Below are positions 37,906 to 47,373 of a DNA stretch of 64,000 bases, piece after piece (the first letter of the stretch is position 1; every line of letters starts with the position of its first letter). The stretch lies in contig NZ_CAKKNB010000002.1 of the NCBI RefSeq assembly GCF_918741295.1, positions 620,001-684,000 on the forward strand. Reading direction: 5' to 3'. The position numbers and the translations under genes are program-made. The notes under the pieces were generated by a model. It did no database searches. It saw nothing but the letters and a program-made list of their open reading frames with translations, and had not been told where the DNA came from. This stretch comes from Aquabacterium sp. CECT 9606. GTDB lineage: Bacteria; Pseudomonadota; Gammaproteobacteria; Burkholderiales; Burkholderiaceae_C.

Positions 37906-39378
37906 TCAAGCGGGGATGTGCTCGGTGGCGTGGCTCAGATCGGCCAGCCATTGTTTGTAGGCAGCAGCACGGGCGTCGTCCTGCGCGCGTAGCAAGGCGG
38001 AGGGGTGCAGGGTGATGAGCACCGGCAGACCATCTTCGTCGCGGCGCAGCCACTGGCCATGCATTTTGGTGACGGACACGGGCCGGCCCATCAGCTGGCG
38101 TGCGGCGGTGGCGCCCAGCGCAATGATGGCCTTGGGCTTGACCTGGGCGATCTCGGCTTGCAGCCAGGGCAGGCAGGCATCGGCCTCGGCCTGCGAGGCG
38201 GTCTTGTGCATGCGGCGTTTGCCGCGCACCTCGTACTTGAAGTGCTTGACCGCGTTGGTGACGTAGAACTGCTGCCGGTCCCAGCCGAGCTCGGCCACCG
38301 CGCGGTTGAACAACTGGCCGGCCGGGCCGACGAAAGGGTGGCCTCGCAGGTCTTCCTGGTCGCCAGGTTGTTCGCCCACCACCATCAGCGCCGCGTGCGC
38401 CGGGCCTTCGCCGAAGACGGCCTGGGTGGCGTGTTCGCCGATGGGGCAGTCGCGGCAATGCTGGCAGGCGGCGCGCAGTTGCGGCAAGCTCATCGTGGCG
38501 CGCGACTCGGCCATGTGGTGTTCAGGGCCGGGCGCGGACACCTTCAGAGGCAGGGACTTGGGCAAGCGTTTGGCCATGTCTTGGGGGCCTTGTTCGATCA
38601 TGGCGCCGCTGCGTTGGTGGGCCGCCGCCACGAGCGGCGCGATCAGGGCGGCCTCGGGCAAATTGTGCCAATAGCGCCGGGGCATCTCGCGCTCCATCAT
38701 CTTCACCTTGAGCCGCGCCGGGTTGAAGATGTGCTCGTAATAGGTGAGCCACAGCGGTTCGCCGGCATCGGCCGGCGGCGCGTCGTCGCGATGCGCCCCA
38801 GGCTGGAAAGTGAGCCGGGTGCCATCCCACTGCACGCAGCGGTCGGGCGTGAGGATGGCCCAGCGCATGTTGGTGAAGCGGCGCTGAAAGAACGGCGCGG
38901 TGGCTTCGACGATGTGGTGGTCAGGCTCGAACCAGGCGATGTGCAATGGCGTGGGCCCCTGCCCATCGGCCACCGGGCGAAAGCGCACGAAGGCGGTCAT
39001 CTTGTGCATGTCGCGGCGCACGACGCGGGCCAGGTCTTCCAGCGCGCTACGGTCGGGGTCGAGGGTGTCGTGGCGCAACTGCGGCTGGTGCTGGAGGCGC
39101 CACAGCAGCCGGTACATCAAGGCGAAACGGCGGGGCTCGCGGTGCAGGATGGCGGTCTGGCACAAGGGCGGGAAGAAGGCAGGCACCTGGGGCGGCGGGC
39201 AGGGCGTGGTCTGAGCCGGCGCCGTGATGTCTTGCGCGAACAGGTCGCCGTCGCGGGCATAGGCCAGTGTCCAGGTCACGGCTTCGGGCGGGACTTGCGC
39301 TGCCAGCAGGTGGCGCGCGGCCTGCCTGAAACCAGCCAGGTCGGTGGGGCTGGCCAGCTCGGTGGTGCGGCTCAGCAT
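37906..39378 (-). CDS. udgX: DUF4130-UdgX fusion: uracil-DNA glycosylase family protein
   Basis: A 490-residue two-domain protein. Residues about 1-270 are a DUF4130 domain, a family found with radical SAM partners. Residues about 275-490 are a family-4-like uracil-DNA glycosylase of the UdgX type: Fe-S Cys in ACQHCRDCPIGEHA, GEQPGDQEDLRGHPFVGPAG, the loop KRRMH (387-391, His 391) and HPSALLR. In characterised UdgX the loop His forms a covalent bond with the uracil-site sugar, so the enzyme stays attached to DNA. The start overlaps the radical SAM stop by 7 bp (ATGCTGA). An upstream in-frame extension lacks homology. Confidence 0.9.
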   Translation of the reverse strand: MLSRTTELASPTDLAGFRQAARHLLAAQVPPEAVTWTLAYARDGDLFAQDITAPAQTTPCPPPQVPAFFPPLCQTAILHREPRRFALMYRLLWRLQHQPQLRHDTLDPDRSALEDLARVVRRDMHKMTAFVRFRPVADGQGPTPLHIAWFEPDHHIVEATAPFFQRRFTNMRWAILTPDRCVQWDGTRLTFQPGAHRDDAPPADAGEPLWLTYYEHIFNPARLKVKMMEREMPRRYWHNLPEAALIAPLVAAAHQRSGAMIEQGPQDMAKRLPKSLPLKVSAPGPEHHMAESRATMSLPQLRAACQHCRDCPIGEHATQAVFGEGPAHAALMVVGEQPGDQEDLRGHPFVGPAGQLFNRAVAELGWDRQQFYVTNAVKHFKYEVRGKRRMHKTASQAEADACLPWLQAEIAQVKPKAIIALGATAARQLMGRPVSVTKMHGQWLRRDEDGLPVLITLHPSALLRAQDDARAAAYKQWLADLSHATEHIPA

Positions 39379-40649
39379 GTCGCGGGGTTGAACAGGTCGG
39401 TTTGCAACGGGGGTTGGGTCCGCAGTTGCTGGGCCAGGTCGAGTGCATCGAGGCGGCGGCCGGGGTGGTGGTCGGCCACGATGACGAAGGGCAGCACTTT
39501 CTTGAGCGAAACGCGCAGCACCGCCAGATCGCTGCAACGCACTCGGCGTGCTCGGCGGGTCTGCAGCAGGCGCTCGATGGTCTTGACGCCCAGGCCGGGC
39601 ACGCGCAGCAGCATCTCGCGCGGCGCACGGTTCAGGTCGACAGGGAAGCGTTCGCGGTGTGCCAGCGCCCAGGCCAGTTTGGGATCGAGATCGAGCGACA
39701 GCATGCCGTCGCCTGGCGGCACGATCTCGTCGTGCGCGAAGCCGTAAAAGCGCATCAGCCAGTCGGCCTGGTAAAGGCGGTGTTCGCGCATCAGGGGCGG
39801 CGCTTGCGAAGGCAGGGCACGTGGCGCGTCGGGGATGGGGCTGAAGGCCGAGTAGTACACGCGGCGCAACTGGTATGAACCGTAGAGCGTGGCGCTGGTG
39901 CCCAGGATGGCCCGGTCGCTGGTGGCGTCAGCACCCACGATCATCTGGGTGCTTTGGCCGCCGGGCGCGAAGCGCGGTGGCAAGGCCACCAGCGGTGCCG
40001 AGCGTGGCCGCGAAATGATGGGCGAGGGCGCTGAAGCCTCCTTGGCCTCGTCGATGTGCACGCGCAGGCGCGCCATGGACCGGCGGATGGCGGCGCCATC
40101 TTTCTCAGGGGCCAGGGTTTGCAGGCCTTCGACCGTGGGCAGCTCGATGTTGATGCTCAGGCGGTCGGCGAACCGGCCCGCCTGGGCCAGCAATTCGGGG
40201 CTGGCATCGGGGATGGTCTTGAGGTGGATGTAGCCGCGGAAATCGTGCTCTTCGCGCAGCACGCGGGCCACCTGCACCACCTGCTCCATCGTGTAGTCAG
40301 GGTTGCGGATGATGCCTGAGCTGAGGAACAGGCCCTCGATGCAATTGCGGCGGTAAAAATCCAGTGTGAGCCGCACCACTTCGTCGACAGTGAAGCGGGC
40401 GCGCGGCACATTGCTGGTCACGCGGTTGACGCAGTACAGGCAGTCGTACTGGCAATAGTTGGTCAGCAGGATCTTGAGCAGCGAGATGCAGCGGCCATCG
40501 GGCGCGTAGCTGTGGCAAATGCCGGCGCCTTCGGTCGAGCCGATGCCGCGCCCGCTGACCGAATCACGCTGGCTGGTGCCGCTGGACGAACACGAGGCGT
40601 CGTACTTGGCGGCGTCGGCCAGGATGGTGAGTTTTTGCTGGATAATCAC
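39372..40649 (-). CDS. Radical SAM protein linked to UdgX (putative DNA modification/repair)
   Basis: A 425-residue radical SAM protein with CQYDCLYC (C66, C70, C73), an N-terminal KLTILADAAKYDASCSSSG block with extra Cys, GICHSYAPDGRCISLLKIL, and a C-terminal helix-hairpin-helix (RVPGLGVKTIERLLQTRR) that suggests DNA binding. The family is known by association with UdgX/DUF4130 proteins; its chemistry is unknown to me. The GTG start follows family homology and is overlapped by a LexA-type box. The best promoter puts +1 on this GTG, implying a leaderless mRNA. Confidence 0.88.
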   Translation of the reverse strand: MIIQQKLTILADAAKYDASCSSSGTSQRDSVSGRGIGSTEGAGICHSYAPDGRCISLLKILLTNYCQYDCLYCVNRVTSNVPRARFTVDEVVRLTLDFYRRNCIEGLFLSSGIIRNPDYTMEQVVQVARVLREEHDFRGYIHLKTIPDASPELLAQAGRFADRLSINIELPTVEGLQTLAPEKDGAAIRRSMARLRVHIDEAKEASAPSPIISRPRSAPLVALPPRFAPGGQSTQMIVGADATSDRAILGTSATLYGSYQLRRVYYSAFSPIPDAPRALPSQAPPLMREHRLYQADWLMRFYGFAHDEIVPPGDGMLSLDLDPKLAWALAHRERFPVDLNRAPREMLLRVPGLGVKTIERLLQTRRARRVRCSDLAVLRVSLKKVLPFVIVADHHPGRRLDALDLAQQLRTQPPLQTDLFNPATC

Positions 40650-40684
40650 TGTATAAATATACAGTCACCAAGCCGCCTCTGCAA
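40649..40684 (-). promoter_or_regulatory. SOS promoter: LexA box over -10 and start codon
   Basis: On the minus strand TTGCAG (40684-40679), a 17-bp spacer and TATATT (40661-40656) form a promoter with predicted +1 at 40649, the first base of the GTG start. CTGTATATTTATACAG (40664-40649) is a perfect CTGT-N8-ACAG LexA-type box over the -10. Induction by DNA damage is strongly suggested. Confidence 0.85.
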
Positions 40685-40708
40685 GTTTGGGCATCAGGCC
40701 CATCGCTG

Positions 40709-43096
40709 TCAGGGCCTGGCAGGCTCCTGGGGCCGCTCTGGAAAGGGTGGCGGACTGATGGCCGGCCGGTTGTCCGACGAGCGTCCGAGCCTGTTCACCA
40801 GTTGGTCCAATTCGTCCGAGGTCTTGGGGGCGTCCGTGTCGGCCTCGCCCTCGTCCATGGCGGGGTTGCGCGGCTGCTCGCCGGCCGGATCGGCCGTGAT
40901 CGGGTTGCCTTCCGAATCCAGCAGTGGCGCGCTTTCATCGACCTCGTCGTTGGTGGGGCTCCATTCACCGTTCCCGGTCACCGGAGGGCGCCTTGGGCTG
41001 GGGAACGAGGCCTGGACATCCATCAGTTTTTGCTTGAAAGCGGTGCGCAAGAAGTCGCCCACCAGCAGCAAGGCACTGTGCCCACCCTGGCCCCAATAAC
41101 TGCCGCGCATGGTGACGTGCTGGTCGTTGAAACCCACCCAGGCGCCGGTCACCAGCTGCGGGTGCATCACCATGAACCAGCCATCGGTGTTGTTCTGCGT
41201 GGTGCCGGTCTTGCCGGCCAGATCCCCTTCGGGCACAAAGCGCGTGCGCAGCATGGTGCCGGTGCCGTAGGTGACCACGCCGCGCATCATGTCGATCAGG
41301 TTGTTGACGGTGTCCACGCTCAGGGCACGGTCCACTTTGTTGGGGCCGAAGACCGCCACCTCCTTGCCCTGCTTGTCGGTGATGCGTTCGACGAAGTAGG
41401 GCTGCTTGTGCTCGCCACCGCTGGCGATGGTGGCATACACCGTGGCCATCTCCAGCAGGGTGACGGGGCTGGTGCCCAGGGCCATCGAGGGCACGGGGTC
41501 CAACTTGCTGTCGGTGATGCCCATGGTCTTGGCCAGGGCGGTGATGCGCGGCAGGCCGGCGTCCTGCATCACCTGCGTGGTGATGGTGTTCTTGGACAAG
41601 ACCAGGCCTTGCCACATGGTCATGGACTCGCCCGTGCTGCCCGACATGTCGGTGGGTCGCCAGACCTTGCCATTGCCCAGGCGAACTTCAATGGGCGTGT
41701 CCACGTAGGTGCGGGTGGGCAGGATGCCGGCCTCCAGGGCGGCCGCATACACGATGGGCTTGAAGGTGGAGCCCGGCTGGCGCGCGGCCTGGCCCACGTG
41801 GTCGAACTGCTCATCGCCAAAGTCGCGGCTGCCCACCCAGGCCTTGATCGCGCCGCTGCGCGGGTCCATGGCCACGAAGCCGGCTTCAAGGCGGGTCTTG
41901 TCGGCACGCACCTTGGCCATCAACTCGGCATCGCCCATCACGGTCTTCAAGGCCTGGGCCGGGGGCTGGCCCGATTTGACCAGCTTGCGGTAGTCGGGCG
42001 TTCGGCGCGCGGCCTCGGCCAGCAGCTTGGGGTGTTGGCGCCAGAAGTGCTCAAAGGCCTTGGCCTTGCTGGCTTGCGCGTAACTGTCCAGCGAGCGGGA
42101 GACGACCGGCATCGCTGCCGCGCTCCACTCCACGTCGGCCACATGCTGCAGGGATTCAGTTTGGCGCTCCACGGCTTTCACGGCGGCTTCCTGCAGGCGC
42201 GAATCGAGCGTGGTGTGGATGATCAGCCCTTCGCGCGACAGGTCGCGGTCGTTCTGGTCGGCCCAATCGTCCAGCCACCGGCGCACCTGGGCGGCGAAGT
42301 GCGGCGCCAGGTCCAGGTCCACCGCCTGGTGGGTGAGGCTGACTTGAAGGTCTTCCTGCCTGGCCGCGTCGTGATCTGCTTGTGACAGCACGCCCCGCTT
42401 GAGCATCTGCGCCAGCACCAGGTTGCGCCGGGCCTTGGCGCGCTGAGGGTGCAGAACCGGGTTGTAGTAGTTGGTGCCTTTCAGCATGCCGACCAGCGTG
42501 GCACTTTCGGCCGCGTCCAGCTCGATGGCGGGCTTGTCGAAATAGGTGTGGGCGGCGGCCTCGATGCCCACGGCGTTGTACAAAAAAGGCACCGTGTTGA
42601 GGTAGGCCTCCAGGATCTGGTCCTTGGTGTAGATGCGCTCGATGCGCAGCGCGGTGACGATTTCCTTGACCTTGCGGCCCAAGTTGCGCGATCGGCCAAT
42701 GTCTTCCGGGAAAAGATTGCGCACCAGTTGCTGCGTGAGGGTGGAGCCGCCTTCCATGCGGCCGGTGGCCGTGCGAAAAATGGCCTTGATGCTGCGCAGC
42801 CAGTCCACGCCGTGGTGTTCGCGGAAGCGGTGGTCCTCGGTGGCGATCAGGGCTTGCGTCACATAGGGCGAGACCTGGGCCAGCGTCACGGGCTGCAGCC
42901 TTTGCTCCTGGAAGCGCCCGATGGTCTTGCCATCGGCCGACAGGATCACGCTGGGTTGCGGCACCTGGGTGGTTTTGAGTTCGGTGACGGCGGGCGCCTG
43001 CGTGACCTGGTAGCCCACGAACACGGCCGCCGCGACGGCCAGGGCCGTGGTGGCCAACATCAGCCAGATCAGGGTCTGGCGCAGTGGTGAATTCAT
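40709..43096 (-). CDS. Class A penicillin-binding protein (transglycosylase/transpeptidase)
   Basis: A 795-residue bifunctional PBP. One N-terminal membrane helix (about 5-27) is followed by a GT51 transglycosylase (EDHRFREHHGVDW, GGSTLTQQLVRNLF) and a transpeptidase with S443-x-x-K in QPGSTFKP, SKN (LSKNTITTQ) and KTGTT. The C-terminal tail is acidic and Pro-rich, about 90 residues. It polymerises and cross-links peptidoglycan. The ATG at 43096 places the helix at the N-terminus; an upstream TTG is less likely. It is transcribed toward the radical SAM gene, with 59 bp between. Confidence 0.92.
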   Translation of the reverse strand: MNSPLRQTLIWLMLATTALAVAAAVFVGYQVTQAPAVTELKTTQVPQPSVILSADGKTIGRFQEQRLQPVTLAQVSPYVTQALIATEDHRFREHHGVDWLRSIKAIFRTATGRMEGGSTLTQQLVRNLFPEDIGRSRNLGRKVKEIVTALRIERIYTKDQILEAYLNTVPFLYNAVGIEAAAHTYFDKPAIELDAAESATLVGMLKGTNYYNPVLHPQRAKARRNLVLAQMLKRGVLSQADHDAARQEDLQVSLTHQAVDLDLAPHFAAQVRRWLDDWADQNDRDLSREGLIIHTTLDSRLQEAAVKAVERQTESLQHVADVEWSAAAMPVVSRSLDSYAQASKAKAFEHFWRQHPKLLAEAARRTPDYRKLVKSGQPPAQALKTVMGDAELMAKVRADKTRLEAGFVAMDPRSGAIKAWVGSRDFGDEQFDHVGQAARQPGSTFKPIVYAAALEAGILPTRTYVDTPIEVRLGNGKVWRPTDMSGSTGESMTMWQGLVLSKNTITTQVMQDAGLPRITALAKTMGITDSKLDPVPSMALGTSPVTLLEMATVYATIASGGEHKQPYFVERITDKQGKEVAVFGPNKVDRALSVDTVNNLIDMMRGVVTYGTGTMLRTRFVPEGDLAGKTGTTQNNTDGWFMVMHPQLVTGAWVGFNDQHVTMRGSYWGQGGHSALLLVGDFLRTAFKQKLMDVQASFPSPRRPPVTGNGEWSPTNDEVDESAPLLDSEGNPITADPAGEQPRNPAMDEGEADTDAPKTSDELDQLVNRLGRSSDNRPAISPPPFPERPQEPARP

Positions 43097-43193
43097 GTCA
43101 GCGTTGGTTTCCCATGGGATGAGTGCTTCGGTGGGCAATTAGAGTGCCCGTGGTGCATTGTGGTTCAGCCGGGCCGATGCAAAGTTGACTATC

Positions 43194-45503
43194 ATGCGTG
43201 CACACAGTTGTCACGACCCTTCCAAGCCACTTTCCATGCCCCCGGTCGACCCGGCACGCCGCGTTCCGCTTCAGCGACGCCTCTTTTTGCTGGCCCTGGG
43301 GGCCATCTTGCCCCTGGCCGTGGCTTCGGGCATCGGCTTGCAGGCGCTGGTCACCCAGCAACGTTTGCAAGCCGAGCGTGCCAGCATTGATCTGGCACGC
43401 GCCCTGAGCATTGCCGTGGGCGGTGAGTTGCGCCTCAGCATTTCAGCCCTTGAAACTTTGGCCACGACAACGGGCTTGGGCCCGCAGCTTGATGCCCCCA
43501 GCTTCGAGGCCGTGGCCCGCGAGGTTCTGAAAACTCGGCCCGAATGGCTGCAAATCATGCTGGCCCGGCCGGATGGCGCGGTGGTGGCCTTGGGCAAACC
43601 GCAGCCGTCTGCGCAGGCACTGTCCGAGCTCAAAACCGCCGAGCCGCGCAGTTTTCAATGGTTGGTGGACAACCGCCAGCCCGTCGTGGGTTACCTCACC
43701 AAGGGCTATGGGGACCGTTGGGGCGTGCCGGTGCGCGTGCCGGTCATGCGCGATGGCCAATTGCTCTTCGTGTTGACCGCCGTGTTGCAACCAGAGGCCT
43801 TGAGGGCCTTGATCGAACGCCAGCAGGTGCCTCCCAACTGGTTGGTGTCGGTGTGGGATGCCCAGAGCAAGCGCGTGGCCCGTTCACGTGCCCACGAAAA
43901 ATTCCTCGGCTCGCCGCCATCGCCCACCTTGCAGGTGTTGCTCGCCAAAGGCGGCTCCGAAGGCATCGGGCCCACCCACACCCTGGAAAGCGAAGACGTC
44001 TACACCGCGTTCACGCACCAGCGCGAGTTCGGCTGGACGGTGTCGGTCGCTGTGCCCGCCAGCGAGATGGCCGTGGGCGCCACCCAATCGCTGCTGGCCT
44101 ATGGCGGCGGGGTGGTTCTGTCGGTGGTGATTGGCCTGGTGGCCGCCTTGGCCATGGCCCGGCGCATCAACGAGCCGATGGGGCAATTGCGTGACGCGGC
44201 GCAGGCGCTGGGCATGGGTCAGGCGGTGCAGGTGCCTCAAGGCGACATCAGCGAGATCCAGGAGGTGGGCGATGCCTTGTTTGACGCCGCCCATCAGCGC
44301 GCCCACAGCGAGGCCGAGCGCGAACGCCTGCTCGCCGCCGAACGGGTGGCCCACGCCGAGGCCCAGTCGGCGATGCTGCAGGCGCAAACGGCCAACCAGG
44401 CCAAGGACGAGTTCCTGGCCATGCTGGGCCACGAGTTGCGCAATCCGCTGTCGCCCATCGTCACCGCGCTGCACCTGATGTCGCGCCGCGATGCGCACGC
44501 CCACGAGTTCGAAAGGCGCATCATCGAGCGCCAGGTCAAGCACATGGTCCGGCTGGTGGACGACCTGCTGGATGTCTCGCGCATCACCCAGGGCAAGATC
44601 GAGCTGCGGCGCGAGGCGGTGGATCTGAAAGCCGTGGTGGACCAGGCCGTGGAGCTCACAAAGCCATTGCTGGATTCGCGCGCGCGGCCAGTTCAATTCA
44701 ACATGCCTGAGCGGCCCGTGATGGTCTGGGGGGACTGGATCCGCCTGGTGCAGGTGGTGGGTAACCTGCTCAGCAACGCCGCCAAGTTCACCCCGCCCGA
44801 TGGCCTGATCGAGGTGAGCTTGTCCCAAGGCCCGGATGCCGTGGAGCTGTCGGTTCGCGACGAGGGCAATGGCATCGCACCAGAGTTGCTGCCACAGGTG
44901 TTTGACCTTTTCACGCAAGGCAAGCAGGCCATCCACCGCGGATCGGGCGGATTGGGGCTGGGCCTGGCCATCGTCAAGACCATGGTGCAGTTGCACGGTG
45001 GTCGCGTGAGCGTGGTCAGCCCGGGGCCTGGTCTGGGCAGCACCTTCACGATCAGCTTGTTGCCTCTGGATGCCATCATCGCCTGGTCGCAGGCGGACGA
45101 TGTGCGTGATGCGGCCCTGCAAGGCCAGGAGCGCATCCTGGTGGTCGACGACAACCAGGATGCCGCTGAAACCGTCGCGCTCGTTTTACGCGACGTGGGC
45201 TACGAAGTTCGCACTGCGCACGATGGCCTGGCCGCCTTGGCCGTGCTGGACGAGTTTGTGCCCGAGTTGGCCATGCTCGACATCGGCTTGCCCTCGATGG
45301 ATGGCTACGAGCTGGCCAGCCGCTTGCAAGCGGACGAGCGCACGCGCCACATTCCCCTGATCGCGGTGACGGGCTACGGCGCCGAGTCGGACCTGGCCCG
45401 TGCCCTGCAAGCCGGTTTCCGGGAGCGCCTGGTCAAGCCGGTGGAAACGCCGCAGTTGCTGCAAACCATTCGCCGCTTGCTGTCGGCCGTCAAATCGGCA
45501 TGA
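43194..45503 (+). CDS. Hybrid sensor histidine kinase with periplasmic sensor
   Basis: A 769-residue hybrid kinase. Membrane helix about 27-50, a periplasmic Cache-like sensor about 55-285, a second helix (LLAYGGGVVLSVVIGLVAAL), HAMP, coiled coil, HisKA with MLGHELRNPLSPIV (His 413), HATPase with NLLSNAAKF, DEGNGI and GGLGLGLAIV, and a receiver with MLDIGLPSMDG (Asp 696). No output domain or partner regulator is adjacent. A Met at 43236 is an alternative start. Divergent from the PBP gene. Confidence 0.87.
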   Translation: MRAHSCHDPSKPLSMPPVDPARRVPLQRRLFLLALGAILPLAVASGIGLQALVTQQRLQAERASIDLARALSIAVGGELRLSISALETLATTTGLGPQLDAPSFEAVAREVLKTRPEWLQIMLARPDGAVVALGKPQPSAQALSELKTAEPRSFQWLVDNRQPVVGYLTKGYGDRWGVPVRVPVMRDGQLLFVLTAVLQPEALRALIERQQVPPNWLVSVWDAQSKRVARSRAHEKFLGSPPSPTLQVLLAKGGSEGIGPTHTLESEDVYTAFTHQREFGWTVSVAVPASEMAVGATQSLLAYGGGVVLSVVIGLVAALAMARRINEPMGQLRDAAQALGMGQAVQVPQGDISEIQEVGDALFDAAHQRAHSEAERERLLAAERVAHAEAQSAMLQAQTANQAKDEFLAMLGHELRNPLSPIVTALHLMSRRDAHAHEFERRIIERQVKHMVRLVDDLLDVSRITQGKIELRREAVDLKAVVDQAVELTKPLLDSRARPVQFNMPERPVMVWGDWIRLVQVVGNLLSNAAKFTPPDGLIEVSLSQGPDAVELSVRDEGNGIAPELLPQVFDLFTQGKQAIHRGSGGLGLGLAIVKTMVQLHGGRVSVVSPGPGLGSTFTISLLPLDAIIAWSQADDVRDAALQGQERILVVDDNQDAAETVALVLRDVGYEVRTAHDGLAALAVLDEFVPELAMLDIGLPSMDGYELASRLQADERTRHIPLIAVTGYGAESDLARALQAGFRERLVKPVETPQLLQTIRRLLSAVKSA

Positions 45504-45508
45504 GCCCC

Positions 45509-45537
45509 AAAAAAAAGCCCCTCCATCACGGAGGGGC
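45509..45537 (-). terminator. Rho-independent terminator of the lipase gene
   Basis: On the minus strand an 8-bp GC-rich stem (45537-45530 with 45524-45517, loop GTGAT) is followed by eight U (45516-45509). It lies about 40 bp after the lipase stop. The hairpin alone may also stop the convergent kinase transcript. Confidence 0.9.
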
Positions 45538-45576
45538 CAGGGCCGACGGCTAAGTCAGCAAGAGGTCGTCAAGAGA

Positions 45577-47373
45577 TCAATACTTCACGGGAGCAGGAGG
45601 CTTCACGGCGAACGAGTAGGTCTGGCCAGGGCCGGACATGAAGGCCGACAGGATGGCCGAGATGCCACAACCCTTGATCTGCGGGAAAGTCGTCGTGCCA
45701 GTGAAGCTCAGTCCACCATTGCCCAGCGACGAGACGGGGCCTGTGAACTTGATGGGGAAGGCCACTGGCGTGACGGTCTTGCACTCGCCGAACGAGATGC
45801 CCGACAGTGATGTCACGGTGATGTCGGCGTAGACGACGCCGTCAATGTTCAGCTGACCGTTGTTGTCCAGAGCGACAGTACCTGTGGCTTGACCCACGGG
45901 CGTGATCCGCAGACCGACGGCCGAGCCAATGCCCAGGATCTTCAGCGATTGCTTGAAGTCGGGCACGACCAGGTCACCCGTCAGGCGCTTGGCCGTGATG
46001 TCGGCGTTGGCCGAGAAGGTCGACGTCGCCGGCAAGGTCACGGTTTGTGCCAGGGTCTTCAGGCCCACGGTGGCGGTCAGTGGCCATTTGTCCAGCGTGA
46101 CCACGAAGTTGCCGCCACCTGGGTTGGCGGTGGATTGTGGCTCGGCCGACAAGGTGTTGCAGGTGCTGGTGGCAGCCTTGCCCGCGAAGCGCTCGCCCAG
46201 CCAAGTCAGCACGGTCGGTGCGGCCTGGAATTGGGTCACGATGTGCTCGCTGGGGTACACGTCAAAACTGACGTTCGAGAACTTGCTGCAGTAAGCCTTC
46301 TTGAGCACGACGGCTTGGTCGATCGGGATGAACTCGTCAGCCTTGCCGTGGTACTGGTACAGCGGCACAGAGACCTTGTCGCCGCCCAGATCTTGCGCTT
46401 TCAGGGTGGCGTTGATGGCGGGGATGGCCGTCAACTGGTCCAGCGTCTGGTTGCCCGTCGTGTACTCGGACAAGTTGTCGTTCATCAGCTCGAACAGGGA
46501 CTCGAACACGCACTGCGTCTTGCCCTTGGCGATCGCAGCTTGGCCCGCAGCGTTGGCCAGGGTGTCCAGCGGGATGGCGGTGGGGTACTGTTGGGCCAGG
46601 CCAATCACGCCGCCGAACAGGAAGGAAGCACCTGCGCTGCCGTCGAGGTACTTGGCCGTGCGCAGGAAGTCGGCGGGAACACCGCCGGCGGCCACGCCCA
46701 CCAGGTTCACGGTGGGTGCGTAGCTGGCGTGGCGTTGGGCAGCCCAGGCGGCGCTTTGGCCACCCTGCGAGTAACCCCAAACGGCGGTTTGCGTGGTGGC
46801 GCTGATGCCGCCAAACGGGATCTGGGTGGCGGCGCGCACGATGTCCAGCACAGCATTGCCTTGCGAAGCGCCGGCCAGGTAGGTCGGCGTGCTGCCTGTC
46901 GTGTAGCCCTGGTAGTCGGACACCAGCACGGCGTAGCCGGCTTTCAAGGCGGCGGCGATGTTGGCGGCCTCGTAGTCACTGCCACCCACCATTTGCAGCG
47001 AAGGTGCGCAATTTTGGGCCAGACCGTGTGTGCCGACGGCGTAGGAGACGGTGGGGCGTGTGCCCGTGCCGCTCCAGGCGGTGGTGGGCACCAGCACAGT
47101 GCCCGTGACCACATTGGCAGCGCCCAGGGAGTCGGTCGATTTGTACATCACGGCCCAGGCCTTGGTGGCCGGGGCGTTGGCGCCCAGGTTGACCGTGGTG
47201 GTGCGGTAGGAAATCAGGTCACCATGGACGCCGCTCGTGGCGGACGACGGGGCGGTGTAGAAGGCGATGCCAGCGGGGCCCACGGTGGGCGCGGCGTGGG
47301 CGGCCGTCATGGCGATGGTCAAAGCGGCCAGCGGCAGGGTCATGGCCGATTGGCGCAAAAAGGTGTAATTCAT
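45577..47373 (-). CDS. Secreted lipase-family alpha/beta hydrolase
   Basis: A 598-residue exported protein: signal peptide (about 1-27, ending AHAA), then an alpha/beta hydrolase resembling secretory lipases (LIP/PF03583-like) with nucleophile S202 in GYSQGG, a probable Asp in YHGKADEFIP and a His in PSEHIVT. From about residue 430 there is a separate beta-rich C-terminal part (VVTLDKWPLTATVGLKTL through PPAPVKY) of unknown role, perhaps surface or substrate binding. TGGAGAGACC precedes the ATG; a strong terminator follows. Confidence 0.85.
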   Translation of the reverse strand: MNYTFLRQSAMTLPLAALTIAMTAAHAAPTVGPAGIAFYTAPSSATSGVHGDLISYRTTTVNLGANAPATKAWAVMYKSTDSLGAANVVTGTVLVPTTAWSGTGTRPTVSYAVGTHGLAQNCAPSLQMVGGSDYEAANIAAALKAGYAVLVSDYQGYTTGSTPTYLAGASQGNAVLDIVRAATQIPFGGISATTQTAVWGYSQGGQSAAWAAQRHASYAPTVNLVGVAAGGVPADFLRTAKYLDGSAGASFLFGGVIGLAQQYPTAIPLDTLANAAGQAAIAKGKTQCVFESLFELMNDNLSEYTTGNQTLDQLTAIPAINATLKAQDLGGDKVSVPLYQYHGKADEFIPIDQAVVLKKAYCSKFSNVSFDVYPSEHIVTQFQAAPTVLTWLGERFAGKAATSTCNTLSAEPQSTANPGGGNFVVTLDKWPLTATVGLKTLAQTVTLPATSTFSANADITAKRLTGDLVVPDFKQSLKILGIGSAVGLRITPVGQATGTVALDNNGQLNIDGVVYADITVTSLSGISFGECKTVTPVAFPIKFTGPVSSLGNGGLSFTGTTTFPQIKGCGISAILSAFMSGPGQTYSFAVKPPAPVKY

